A DNA stretch of 64,000 bases from Gimesia alba (GTDB lineage Bacteria; Planctomycetota; Planctomycetia; Planctomycetales; Planctomycetaceae), in assembly GCF_007744675.1 (NCBI RefSeq), contig NZ_CP036269.1:6127046-6191045 (forward strand), read 5' to 3'. This document shows, one piece after another, positions 9,226 through 18,500 of this stretch; positions within the stretch are counted from its first letter, which is position 1; each line of letters opens with the position of its first letter. The position numbers and the translations under genes are program-made. Under the pieces are notes generated by a model. The model made no database searches and was not told the DNA's origin. It worked only from the letters and a program-made list of their open reading frames with translations.

Positions 9226-10836
9226 TCACCGGGCCGTCGGCAACAATCGCTGATAGATTTTCAGCGCTTTCCGGTACTCATTCACGCTCGCATCGTTCAA
9301 GATGCCCTGATTGCGTGCGATTTCTTCTTCCATGCGTAGAATCAGATACTGCACCGCCGCCCGCTTCGGTCTCACAGGTTGCCCCGGCACATCAAAATAG
9401 ACCGGCGCCGTATGCGCAAACCGGGTGCGTCCGGTCTCCGCTTGAGTAAAACAACGGACGGCGACCCATGCGGAACCACTCAATTTCAATTTATGATCGA
9501 TGGGAAAAATAAACGTGGTCCCCTCCCTCTGTTTTTCCAGCGGAATCGTCTCCACCACATCGCCGTTCACAATCACTTCAATTCGGGAAATCGGCTTCCA
9601 GTAGCGCGCGGTCCCTTGCAGATGGCATTCGTATTCTGCATCGCCGGATTTCTGATAGGTTTTGCCTACATCAGCCCCATTCACCTTGAGCGTCAACATC
9701 GGCCCCGTCGTGACGAAACTCCGTCCTGCATTGAGGCCCGCCATCCATTTTTCATAACTGAATCCGTCCGGCAGATGCACATACACGCGACCAAACCCGA
9801 GCGGCACCGGATGCACGCCCGACGCCGTTCCCGCGGTCGGCCGCATGCGATATCCGCAGTTCAACATCGTGTAATACATCTCAAAGCCAAACTGCATCCA
9901 GCCATTCTCGGTCAGCCCCTTTTCATCCCTCTCAAGATTGAGATACTCAGGGCGTGCTTTCCCAAAGAAATTCTTGAAGAAGAATTCCGTTCGCCAGAGA
10001 TGATTGTTGCTTAATTCAAACAGATCCACGTCCATCACAGGCACCAGCATCATCGACCACGGCCACGAATGTTTATCCAGATCTAACAGTGCCCCCTGTT
10101 TGTGCGCCGCCTCAGCAATCGGCGCGACAGGCGGTGCTCCCAGCTCCAGCACCTGTTTCTGATTCAACACAAAGAAGGCCCCCAGTCCATGCCGTCGTTG
10201 GCCCACCTTCGTAATTTCATACTCGGTATTCAACGGATAATAAACGTGCGTCGGATCGACATACACGGGCGCCGCTTTGACCGCCGCCTGATCGGTATTC
10301 AAATCCCCGCGTGACGGCGGCTGATCGGCAATCGAAACCCAATTGGTCAGTGGTAATGCCACGTTCAAGTCTTCCGCCTGCATCACGTTCGGTAGTTCCT
10401 TCACCAGTCGATGCACGTGCGTGTCGCCCGAGTACCAGCCTTCCTCCGCCATATTCGACCAGCGTTTCAGCTTGAGGCGTACTTCGCGCGGCTGATCTCC
10501 CACGTCAACCGTCTGCATCCGCGGAATATATTCTTTCCCCCGAAACGCAGTCAGGCGATACTCTCCTGGCTGCAGCTCGACTTCAAACGGATGCGCCGAC
10601 AGCGTCACATGCCGTTCGATGCTGATGGGGCTGCGCTGCTTATCATACGGAATCGCCGAGCCAGCTGCGTCGGCGCTTTTCGCATAGTAGGCAGTGCCGT
10701 CGGCTGCTTGAATCGACAGGCGCGCGGGAATGATCTTCCCGGTCAAAGAATCAACGATGGTCCCTTTCAAAACGGCAGCAGACACCGACTGAAAAGGGAC
10801 AACAAACAGAGAAAGCAGCAGTGCGAGGCGGTACAT
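9226..10836 (-). CDS. Exported CehA/McbA-family metallohydrolase
   Basis: A 536-residue protein with a signal peptide (YRLALLLSLFVVPFQSVSAA). A carboxypeptidase-regulatory-like Ig domain comes first (VLKGTIVDSLTGKIIPARLS through about residue 125). A PHP-type hydrolase follows, with GWYSGDTHVHRLVKELPN, LLDLDKHSWPWSMMLVP and YYTMLNCGYRMRPTAGTASG. The DTHVH pair and the Asn-Cys-Gly-x-Arg/Thr-Ala-Gly-Thr motif mark the CehA/McbA family, first known for carbamate ester hydrolysis, although most planctomycete members have unknown substrates. The C-terminal part is beta-sandwich like. The next minus-strand gene (7359) starts 118 bp downstream, so the two could form an operon. Confidence 0.9.
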   Translation of the reverse strand: MYRLALLLSLFVVPFQSVSAAVLKGTIVDSLTGKIIPARLSIQAADGTAYYAKSADAAGSAIPYDKQRSPISIERHVTLSAHPFEVELQPGEYRLTAFRGKEYIPRMQTVDVGDQPREVRLKLKRWSNMAEEGWYSGDTHVHRLVKELPNVMQAEDLNVALPLTNWVSIADQPPSRGDLNTDQAAVKAAPVYVDPTHVYYPLNTEYEITKVGQRRHGLGAFFVLNQKQVLELGAPPVAPIAEAAHKQGALLDLDKHSWPWSMMLVPVMDVDLFELSNNHLWRTEFFFKNFFGKARPEYLNLERDEKGLTENGWMQFGFEMYYTMLNCGYRMRPTAGTASGVHPVPLGFGRVYVHLPDGFSYEKWMAGLNAGRSFVTTGPMLTLKVNGADVGKTYQKSGDAEYECHLQGTARYWKPISRIEVIVNGDVVETIPLEKQREGTTFIFPIDHKLKLSGSAWVAVRCFTQAETGRTRFAHTAPVYFDVPGQPVRPKRAAVQYLILRMEEEIARNQGILNDASVNEYRKALKIYQRLLPTAR

Positions 10837-10954
10837 GAAACGATTCTCCTGCGTTTGTAGAAAGGTCAGTCTTGAAACTCACCCTTTAGCCTACACACAG
10901 GAGAACGATTTCCATAGTCAAACAGCGTTTTTTGAGCGTGCTGTCTGGAGTCGC

Positions 10955-11278
10955 TTATTCAGGTTCAGGCAGAGGCAGCATTTCACCACGGAAGGGTTGC
11001 ATGCTCTTGACCTGATAGCGGTCGTACTCATAACGTCGATAGCGGGGCGCTCGCATGCGTGGATCGCAGTGTTTGCCGCGATACATGTGGTACGAATACC
11101 GGGGCCAGGGATACGTGCTGCCATTAATCTGGCGTCCCTCGTACTCTTCTTCACACAACTCGCATTTGGAAAGAAAAAATCGGCCATTCGCGGCGTCTGC
11201 CCGCTGGACAGCCAGGCCGGATTGGAACATTCCCAATAAGATGGTCAGTGCAAACAGTTTGATCTGAAATCCCTTCAT
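10955..11278 (-). CDS. Small secreted Tyr/Arg-rich protein of unknown function
   Basis: 107 residues from the ATG at 11278, which is preceded by GGAGAG seven to eight bases upstream. The open frame reaches 11326 but the extension lacks a ribosome site. The N-terminus MKGFQIKLFALTILLGMFQS is a clear signal peptide, with likely cleavage after RADA. The mature part carries a CELCEE pair of cysteines, then a Tyr/Arg/Pro-rich segment (YPWPRYSYHMYRGKHCDPRM) and a final acidic PLPEPE. The paired cysteines might bind metal or form a disulfide. I do not recognise the family. It stands alone between the CehA-type gene and the epimerase gene. Confidence 0.65.
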   Translation of the reverse strand: MKGFQIKLFALTILLGMFQSGLAVQRADAANGRFFLSKCELCEEEYEGRQINGSTYPWPRYSYHMYRGKHCDPRMRAPRYRRYEYDRYQVKSMQPFRGEMLPLPEPE

Positions 11279-11450
11279 CGTACTCTCCATTCCCTTGTTC
11301 TGTGTGATGAGGTAAGAGAACCACACTTACCATTGTTCATCGGATCAGAACCGCTGCGGAAATGAGAGCCCAATGCCCCTGACCGGAATCCGCTGCAAAT
11401 CGAATTCAGATTGTACGGGTTATGCCAGCTCTATCAGTTGTAAGCATCTC

Positions 11451-12428
11451 TCAGGCCAGCCCGCGGGCCTGTTTCTTAAAGGCAATGATGTCATCCAGGA
11501 TCTCATCCAGCTTCACATGCGGCTTACGTCCCAATGTCGCCGTCAGACGCCCTAAATCGGGAACCCGTCGCTGAACATCCTCGAAGTCTTCATTGTATGC
11601 TTTGTTATAAGGCAGATACTCAATTTTCACGCCGGGATTCACCTTCTCGATAATCTTTTCCGCCAGCCCCCGGATTGAAACCGGCTCATCACTGCCGATG
11701 TTATAAACCTGACCTTGCGCTGCATCCAGATTCGTCAGATCGATCACGCAGTCCACGATCTCATTCACGTGCCCGAAACAGCGCACCTGAGAGCCGTCGT
11801 CAAACACCACAACCGGACCGCCGTCCAGTGCCTGATCAATAAAGCGGGGAATCACCATTCCATACTGCCCCACCTGACGCGGCCCGACCACATTAAAAAA
11901 GCGGCCGATGCGGACATCCAGACCATATTTCTGGTGATACGCGAGCGCCAGGAATTCATCAATGGCTTTCGACGCGCCATAGGCCCAACGAGGCCGGGTC
12001 GTGGGACCAAAGTGCAAGTCGTCCTCTTCGGTCCAGCGTTCTTTGGGGTTTTTCCCATAGACTTCACTGGTCGAGGCCAGGAAAAACTTATGCTCCCCCT
12101 GCACGGCGTGTCGCAGTAAGACTTCGGTCGGATAGATATTGGTTTCAATGGTTCGTACCGGGTTATCCGCAACCAGCTTCACGCCGACCGCCGCCGCCAT
12201 ATGATAAATCGTATCGACGCCCTGCACCATTTCCGCCATCAACACGGGATCGGTAATCGACCCGGTCCGAAAGGTGAAATGGGGATGATCCATAATCCCC
12301 GCCAGATTTTCAATAAACCCGGTCGAGAGGTCATCGACGGCAGTAACCTGTTGTCCCTGTTGAATTAATTGCTCGCAAAGATGGCTGCCAATAAAACCGG
12401 CACCACCGGTGACCAGGCAATGAGACAT
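11451..12428 (-). CDS. NAD-dependent nucleotide-sugar epimerase/dehydratase (extended SDR)
   Basis: 325 residues with the complete extended SDR layout. The Rossmann loop is [12 protein letters not shown], with VDDLSTG after strand 2, which fits NAD. The catalytic Tyr-x-x-x-Lys is in [13 protein letters not shown], with the upstream Ser in [10 protein letters not shown]. The substrate half contains [20 protein letters not shown] and ends in the helix region [32 protein letters not shown] occurs in UDP-glucuronate decarboxylase and UDP-glucose 4-epimerase relatives, and the sequence alone does not separate them. Probably makes a sugar nucleotide for surface glycans. Monocistronic by context. 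Confidence 0.88.
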   Translation of the reverse strand: MSHCLVTGGAGFIGSHLCEQLIQQGQQVTAVDDLSTGFIENLAGIMDHPHFTFRTGSITDPVLMAEMVQGVDTIYHMAAAVGVKLVADNPVRTIETNIYPTEVLLRHAVQGEHKFFLASTSEVYGKNPKERWTEEDDLHFGPTTRPRWAYGASKAIDEFLALAYHQKYGLDVRIGRFFNVVGPRQVGQYGMVIPRFIDQALDGGPVVVFDDGSQVRCFGHVNEIVDCVIDLTNLDAAQGQVYNIGSDEPVSIRGLAEKIIEKVNPGVKIEYLPYNKAYNEDFEDVQRRVPDLGRLTATLGRKPHVKLDEILDDIIAFKKQARGLA

Positions 12429-12520
12429 AAATCAAATCTTTCTCAAGAAAGGAAAAAACCGCAAAAATGCGAAATTCGGCCCAAAGTCAGCGAAGGCTTA
12501 AAACAGTTTACACGCAAGAG

Positions 12521-12548
12521 TTGCATTTCGCTACGAACCTGCCATAAT
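12521..12548 (+). promoter_or_regulatory. Sigma-70-type promoter of the tRNA-Val gene
   Basis: TTGCAT at 12521-12526 and CATAAT at 12543-12548 are separated by 16 bp, close to the TTGACA/TATAAT consensus and spacing. The tRNA begins 64 bp after the -10 box, leaving a short leader. No other start lies between. Confidence 0.55.
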
Positions 12549-12612
12549 ACGTGCGTGTCATTCAAGATGATGCAAGAAAAATATCGGAATTACCGATGTT
12601 AATCAAAATTCC

Positions 12613-12686
12613 GGGCGATTAGCTCAGTTGGCTAGAGCATCTCGTTTACACCGAGAGGGTCGGGGGTTCGAGTCCCTCATCGCCCA
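12613..12686 (+). tRNA. tRNA-Val (anticodon UAC)
   Basis: A complete 74-nt cloverleaf. The acceptor stem is GGGCGAT paired with ATCGCCC, with discriminator A. The D arm is GCTCAGTTGGCTAGAGC. The anticodon stem is TCTCG/CGAGA with loop TTTACAC, giving anticodon TAC, which reads GUA and other valine codons by wobble. The T arm is GGGGGTTCGAGTCCCTC. The CCA end is not encoded and must be added enzymatically. A promoter lies upstream and a strong terminator downstream, so it is a single-gene transcript. The AT-rich gene that follows makes this tRNA a possible integration site, although no repeated tRNA end was found here. Confidence 0.97.
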
Positions 12687-12705
12687 CTTACACGGTTTCC
12701 GTTCA

Positions 12706-12749
12706 CCCCTGAAAAATAGTGTTTCACTAATTTTCAGGGGTTTTTCTTT
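12706..12749 (+). terminator. Rho-independent terminator after tRNA-Val
   Basis: CCCCTGAAAA (12706-12715) pairs perfectly with TTTTCAGGGG (12731-12740). TAGTG and CACTA extend the stem past one A-A mismatch, leaving a three-base loop. TTTTTCTTT follows at once. The long A/T-flanked stem may work from both sides. Between here and 13038 I see no gene: a 246-bp frame at 12755 has no family features. Confidence 0.85.
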
Positions 12750-13038
12750 GCGCTGTGTTCACTGCCTTACGGCGCGTTATAACTGAATACAACCCCGCTT
12801 TTTGCACTGCCCCTTTCGAAGTAATCATCTTTATTCAGAAGATTTTTTTGCGTCGTGACGAGGCTTGCTCTCCTAGCCATTTATTAATCAGATGTGAAGA
12901 ATTCGTGGTGGTCAAAGTCTGTAGCAAGTCCTCTCAGGTTTTTGAAAAGTGTAGAAGATTTTATCGCGGTCTGTGTGTAGTTGTGATCGGAGTAGAATGA
13001 AATAAGCTGAGAGCCAAGTAACCAGGATACTTTCTTGA

Positions 13039-14550
13039 CTAGTTTTCTAGGTTGGGCTTTTTTGCTTCAATGGAACCTCTTAACACATAGATCTGCTGAT
13101 TAAGCGAATCAGTTGTTTTTTCAATCATCCAGGAATTGAAATCGAATCCTTCTACTGGTGGTTGTAGTTCACTGAGGGATTCTATCCAGTTTTCACCTTG
13201 CTGTGTCAAATCTGAACGTGTGTAATATCTTATTGGAATTTCCAGTTTGGGCTTTTCAACTAAATCAAGCGTACCTTTATAAAATTTCCCTTCCTCATTG
13301 AGAACCTTACTTACTATTACTCCATTCAAATTTGCATCGTACATATTTGCTCCCGACAGATCGGCTCCTTCCAAGTCAGCGAGATGATATGTTGAACTTC
13401 CCAAAACAGCATACCTAAGAGTAGCACCTATAAGTGATGCCTTAGTAAAATTAGCATAGTTTAAATATGCACCTGATAGATCGGCTTCGGTTAAGTCGGC
13501 ATTGACCAGAATGGCACCATCCAATCTAGCTTTATACATGATTGCCTTTCTCAGATTCGTATTCTCTAATTGAGTTCCAACAAACTTTGCATCAACCAAA
13601 TGCGCACCTGATAAATTTGCGTTACATAAACTCAATTCTAAGCCAGCTTTTTGCAATCTGCTTCTACTTAAGTCAAGTCCTTGGAGCAGAGCATAGCTTA
13701 AATCTAATTCTCGTTTAGCCTCTAGCTCTAATCGAATAAACTCAATGACGGCTTCTTGCCGAGATCGTAAATTTGCCTTTGGAATACCTGACCTCCCAAT
13801 TGTTTTATAGCCAGAGTCCGTCAGCAATTTATTCTGAAGCGGTGGTTCAGCAAACTTTGTTTCATAGTTTGTTACATCATACTCTTCATAAAGAATTGCT
13901 ATCAGTCGATTTCTATTAGCTCTCTTATCTTCATCCGATTGATCATCTAGTTGTTTTTGTATCTTATCATTTTGGTCGCGAAAATATTGATTCTGATCAC
14001 TAATTAAGCGATTTTGATTATTCATTAAGAATGTCTGAAAAATCTGAAATGAAATTGGGATCAGAGCTATAAGTAAAGAGACAAAACCAACTCGTACAAA
14101 GCGTATGAATGCAGCTATAGCAAGTTCTATCCCCTCTGAAGCAGGAAATTGCTCACGTCGATTAGATTGCCACGATTCAACATTATTTTTAAATGCAGAT
14201 CCAGCTTTGACTAAGTCTGAACCAAGTAGTTTCGTAACAGACCAGTTCAAAAAACCAAAGAAAATCCTTACTCTTTTTTTTGACCGTTCATTTCGAACTA
14301 AATGAGAATCAACTTTGTTCTTTAATTCTCGTACAACACCATCATTTCCGTACAAGAAATCAACTGAAACATCAGTGTCTGAAAGTGTGACTCCAGTTAG
14401 GTCCGCATTGGCCAAAAAGGCTTCATGATATTCAGATAACTTCAAATCGGCACCACCCAAATCCAACTGCACATCCGGATTCTCAGACCGCCATTTCTCT
14501 ATGGCCCCTGCCCCTTGCTTAACGATTTTAACATGCTCAGGATTCGCCAC
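13039..14550 (-). CDS. Pentapeptide-repeat membrane protein
   Basis: 503 residues from GTG 14550, chosen because GGAGGTG lies just upstream. The frame extends to 14625 without a ribosome site. The N-terminal part reads GAGAIEKWRSENPDVQLDLG, then a first short pentapeptide block (ADLKLSEYHEAFLANADLTG). One clear hydrophobic segment, FVSLLIALIPISFQIFQTFL, lies near residue 157. A polar coiled coil follows (QNQYFRDQNDKIQKQLDDQ), then a long right-handed beta-helix of A(D/N)LxxAxL repeats at about 270-413, and a unique C-terminal 90 residues. The gene is much more AT-rich than its neighbours and stands alone between the tRNA-Val terminator and a broken gene, so it is probably acquired. Membrane-anchored pentapeptide proteins have mostly unknown roles. 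Confidence 0.88.
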   Translation of the reverse strand: MANPEHVKIVKQGAGAIEKWRSENPDVQLDLGGADLKLSEYHEAFLANADLTGVTLSDTDVSVDFLYGNDGVVRELKNKVDSHLVRNERSKKRVRIFFGFLNWSVTKLLGSDLVKAGSAFKNNVESWQSNRREQFPASEGIELAIAAFIRFVRVGFVSLLIALIPISFQIFQTFLMNNQNRLISDQNQYFRDQNDKIQKQLDDQSDEDKRANRNRLIAILYEEYDVTNYETKFAEPPLQNKLLTDSGYKTIGRSGIPKANLRSRQEAVIEFIRLELEAKRELDLSYALLQGLDLSRSRLQKAGLELSLCNANLSGAHLVDAKFVGTQLENTNLRKAIMYKARLDGAILVNADLTEADLSGAYLNYANFTKASLIGATLRYAVLGSSTYHLADLEGADLSGANMYDANLNGVIVSKVLNEEGKFYKGTLDLVEKPKLEIPIRYYTRSDLTQQGENWIESLSELQPPVEGFDFNSWMIEKTTDSLNQQIYVLRGSIEAKKPNLEN

Positions 14551-14597
14551 AGCCCACCTCCACGTCAGAATACAATAAGACAAACTTCTCAGATATA

Positions 14598-14617
14598 TTC
14601 TGACAGTATATACAGTA
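14598..14617. promoter_or_regulatory. Possible operator resembling a LexA box
   Basis: TTCTGACAGTATATACAGTA lies about 48 bp upstream of the GTG of the pentapeptide gene. Its right half, ATACAGTA, equals the enterobacterial LexA half site, and the CTGA-N8-ACAG frame differs by one base from CTGT-N8-ACAG. The same stretch also holds ACAGTAT twice, 9 bp apart (14603, 14612). The LexA site of this lineage is unknown to me, so this is only a candidate. Confidence 0.2.
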
Positions 14618-14849
14618 TTGCACAAATCACCCCACCCACTGAAACTTCAACAATTTCCCCCGTCGCGCAGCAATCTTGCAATACTCTCGGACGCCTCAAA
14701 ACCGATAGCCCCCTGACAAAACCAGACTGCACACAAATAAGCAGCGCTTTCCTGAAATTGTCGCTTTTCTAGTTGTTTTTCAAAAATTCTGAATTCTTTT
14801 CAGATTCTGTGTCCAATTTGCTGGTCTCGAGGGAAGTATACTATGAGCC

Positions 14850-15319
14850 ATGAATGAACTGCCCCCACAGCCAGCCTCGGAACCTGCGGATCAGCAGGAA
14901 TTCTTGCGGGTTTTTCTTGCCAACGAGCGGGAGATCCAGAGGTATGTGGCTGCGCTCATTCCGGCGCGGGCCGATGCGCAGGAGATTGTGCAGCAGACGG
15001 CGATTTTACTTTGGGAAAAGTTCGACAAGTACGATCGGTCTCGACCGTTTGCACCGTGGGCCTGTCGGTTTGCTTTGAATGTGTCCCGGCAGTGGCCTGC
15101 GCGGCGTGCCATGCGAAGCTCGACCCGCCGGGCTTCGCACTGGAGTCATTCGATGTGATCGGCGGCCAACGCTCGCGATACCGCTCTATTGGTGCAGGCG
15201 ATCGGGCGCCGCGAGGCAGCACGACCCCGAGTGAGGTGTCGGCATGGATCGATCCCACCAAAACCAGTCTCGAAGCACTGATAGAGGCCCTGACCCAGAA
15301 AAATGTACCTCTCCCTTAA
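14850..15319 (+). pseudogene. Chimeric relic: ECF sigma factor N-half joined to a DUF1588-type C-terminal fragment
   Basis: From ATG 14850 the frame encodes about 75 residues of an ECF sigma factor, region 2: FLRVFLANEREIQRYVAALI, then DAQEIVQQTAILLWEKF and FAPWACRFALNV. After about 15080 the sigma pattern stops, region 4 is missing, and the frame runs into a low-quality tail ending at 15158. In the next frame (+1 shift), from about 15095 to the TAA at 15319, a different family appears: CAACHAKLDPPGFALESFDV. This is the CxxCH/DPxGFALExFD motif of planctomycete DUF1592/DUF1588 cytochromes, as in CARCHNKIDPLGFALENFN of the intact protein at 21782-24358. A deletion between an ECF operon and a cytochrome gene would explain the join. 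Probably non-functional. Confidence 0.7.
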
Positions 15320-15416
15320 TATAAAAGAGAAAGATCCCGTTTCTATTCTGAAAACAGTTGTTTCTTTTCTGATCACATCTTCTCCTGCCCCGATTTCGTT
15401 TTTTTTCACTCGCCCT

Positions 15417-15446
15417 TTGCATCTAAACATTCCCATAGTGTATACT
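15417..15446 (+). promoter_or_regulatory. Candidate sigma-70 promoter for the exported thioredoxin-domain gene
   Basis: TTGCAT (15417-15422) and TATACT (15441-15446) are 18 bp apart. The next start codon is at 15523, giving a leader of about 70 bases that includes a GGGAGGA ribosome site. No competing gene lies between. Confidence 0.4.
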
Positions 15447-15522
15447 AATTTACTCACAGTCTGATGCCATTACTCCAGGCAAACCCAATCAAATCAGCCT
15501 ATCTAGTCCCCGGGAGGATCCG

Positions 15523-18500
15523 ATGCTCGGTACGTGCAATCAGTGGTTCTGGTCTTTGAAACAATATCGCACAGCTCTGATTCTGTTTCTTGTGCTCGGC
15601 GTTATTCCAGCGAACTCGGTATTTTCCCAGACGACTGCCGCGGAAGCGAATCAACTCGCTCTCGCGCCGGACGAAGCAAAGCCAAAGACAGCAAACCTGG
15701 ACGAAGGAAAGTCTCAACCAGACCGCCCGCCCGAAGTCAAAATCCTGAGTACTATCGAAGACGGCGGCGGTTATGGACAAGAGTTGCACCGTGTGACGAT
15801 TACCGGCATCGCCCGCAACGCGGCCGGCGATCCGATCAAAGACGCCGACATTTACATTTCCAATTATGCCATGATCACGCCGGGCGATTTCGAACGGCTG
15901 CGCGGCCATACGAAGAGCGACGAATTTGGTTTTTTTGAATTCAAGGACATTCAACTCATCGTCGCACGCCAAAGGCCCAACCCCATCCCTAAGCCAGCGG
16001 AAGGAAAATTTATTGTTTTCGGAACCCAAAAGGGCTACGGATTCACCTGGCATGAAAGCCGCGTGTATCGTCCCGACACACGACCACAAGGCACTGAGAA
16101 CGGCGACAGAAATGAACAAGTCACTGCGCGGGCTTTCTATCTGAATGAACCGATCGTCGTCGATCTGATCTTCGAACGCCCAGCCAAACTCAAAGGTCGT
16201 ATCACCGACAAACAGGGACAGCCCCTGGCTAATGCGAAAGTGCAACTTGGTCTGGTTGACAATCTGCGCAATCGGAACCGGTGGGGATCCTGGTCCTGTC
16301 GTTTTCTGGGAAATGAGAACCATCCCGTTGACGAGCCCATTCCTTTTGATGGAATTCTCACACTGCCCGCGGAATTCCGTGAAACACGGACCGACAAAAA
16401 TGGCGAATACGAATTCACGCAACTCCGTCGTGATACCAGCTATCTGTCCAATATCGATCCCGGCCCCACGTTTGATCCCTGGCAATTCAGACTGGCCACA
16501 ACCACAAAAAACAAAGCCCGGAGAGACATGATCGCCGTCGGCTATGAGGGAGAACTCAATCACGAGTTTGAATCGCCCCGCAGAGTGTCAGTGCATGTAC
16601 TCCAGGAAAAATCAAACCAGCCCGTCGCGAATGTGCAACTCACCGCCCACCCGGTAGGACAGATTCGCCGCGCCGGCATACAGGCGCGTTCGGACAGTCA
16701 GGGAAATGCGAATTTGCAACTACTGCCCGGCGAATATAGGTTAATTGCCGAGCCGGCCCCCGATCAGCCGTTTTACTTTCAGAGTGAGCAATTCATTATC
16801 TCAGATCAATCGGAGGCAGTTCAACATACGGTCAAACTGAGACCAGCGGCGATTGTCATTTTGAAAGCGGTGAATGCAGAAACAGGCGAACCGATTCCCG
16901 GCGTGCGTTTCAACTATGAAACGCATGACTCCAGCGAGCAACTGCCGGTCTCGACTCAGTCGGTGTTTGTGGATTACCCGGCCACCAACGCAGCAGGAGA
17001 GATCCAGGCATTCATGGTGCCTGGCATGCGCCGGTTTGTGGTGACGGAACCGCTCGCACTGGCGCAGGCAGACGGCAGTCGAGGCGAACGCGTCAAACTC
17101 ACCGCAGGCGAATTGACGGAAGTCGTATTTGAACTGGCGCAGCCCCAGTTTCTCCCTTCGCATCTTGCCGACCAGGATCCTAAACCAAATCCGAATTCGA
17201 TCTATCCTACAGATCTGCAACTCAAATGGCACAAGCAGTCAGAGCTACTCCGCCACTCTCACCTGCGCGTGAACATGGATATGATTCTAGTTTCGCGGCA
17301 GCCGGTTGATACAGATGCGCTGCTAAAAGACTTAAGATCCCTCGATCCTTATCAACTGCCGGATGTTGATCAACTACTCAAAAAATATCAGGTAGAGAAC
17401 CCTTTTCGAAGCAGGACAATTCTGACCTCTTCCGGTAAGCTGCGCAGTGAAATGCGTTATAGTCAAGCGGAGAAGCGTCAATTTGATTGGGAAGATAATT
17501 CGCGACTCCCCGACTCAGCCACATTCACTGACCAGTGGGATACGCTTAACTACAGTACCGCCAACAACCAGGCCTCCGTGTATCGGAGAGGTGGAAACGG
17601 AGGGTTTCTGCATATTGCTTCACCGGACGAATTCAGTGACTGGCCTTCCCTGCCCACCCGGCGTCCCTCTTCTTCCAAAAGCAAGAAGCCAGAAGTCAAT
17701 ATTCGCCAGGCAGGACAACGAACCATCTATGAGGGACAGACTGAAAAGTATTCCCATCGACGTGTGATTGACCGGGAAACCGGTTTTATCTTTGAAAATT
17801 TTGCCGAATATTCTAAATATGGAGTCCAACGAGTCTCTCTGTTTTTCGCCCCGCAAACACACGCAAACGGCCTGATCCTGCCTAGGCTCTATATCAGTTG
17901 GAATCTCAGAAAAGACAAATTAAGTCTGCTGAAAATATACGAGATCAAACAAGTCGAAGTCTTCAAGCAACTACCCGCGGATGCGTTTGCCATTCCGTTG
18001 CCATCGGGTGCCATGATTGTCGACTCCCGCCACATTCCAGCGCGTGCTTCCCGAACGGGCCCCGTCCGTCCCTTCCAAACTACAATGCGTGGCCCGATCA
18101 GCGATTTTGCCGCGTATCTGCAACGTCATCCCCGCCACAGCCATCAAGTAGAGCAAAAAATTCACTACGGCAGACGGGCTCCCGAGATCAAACCCGCCAA
18201 ATGGGTCACGAGCAAAGGGGAATCGGAACATCCGGATTTGAAGGGCAAAGTCGTGCTCATCGAATTCTGGGGCACTCGGTGCGGTCCCTGCATCGGACAA
18301 CTCCCCGAAGTCAGGACCGCAGCCCGCTATTATGCCGACCAACCGTTTGTATTGATCGGCATGCACGACAGTCATATCAGCGTCTCAAATTTGCAGAAAT
18401 TTGCGAAGAAGGAGAACCTGGAATATCAACTCGCGATCGACCGGCCTGCGACCAAGAAAGGCTGGTTTGGTCAGACCATGCAGAACTTCGGCATCCGCGG

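Noticed and set aside
12755-13000. An 81-residue plus-strand frame after the tRNA-Val terminator
   Set aside because: No ribosome site, Cys-rich irregular composition and no family pattern. It lies in AT-rich intergenic DNA.
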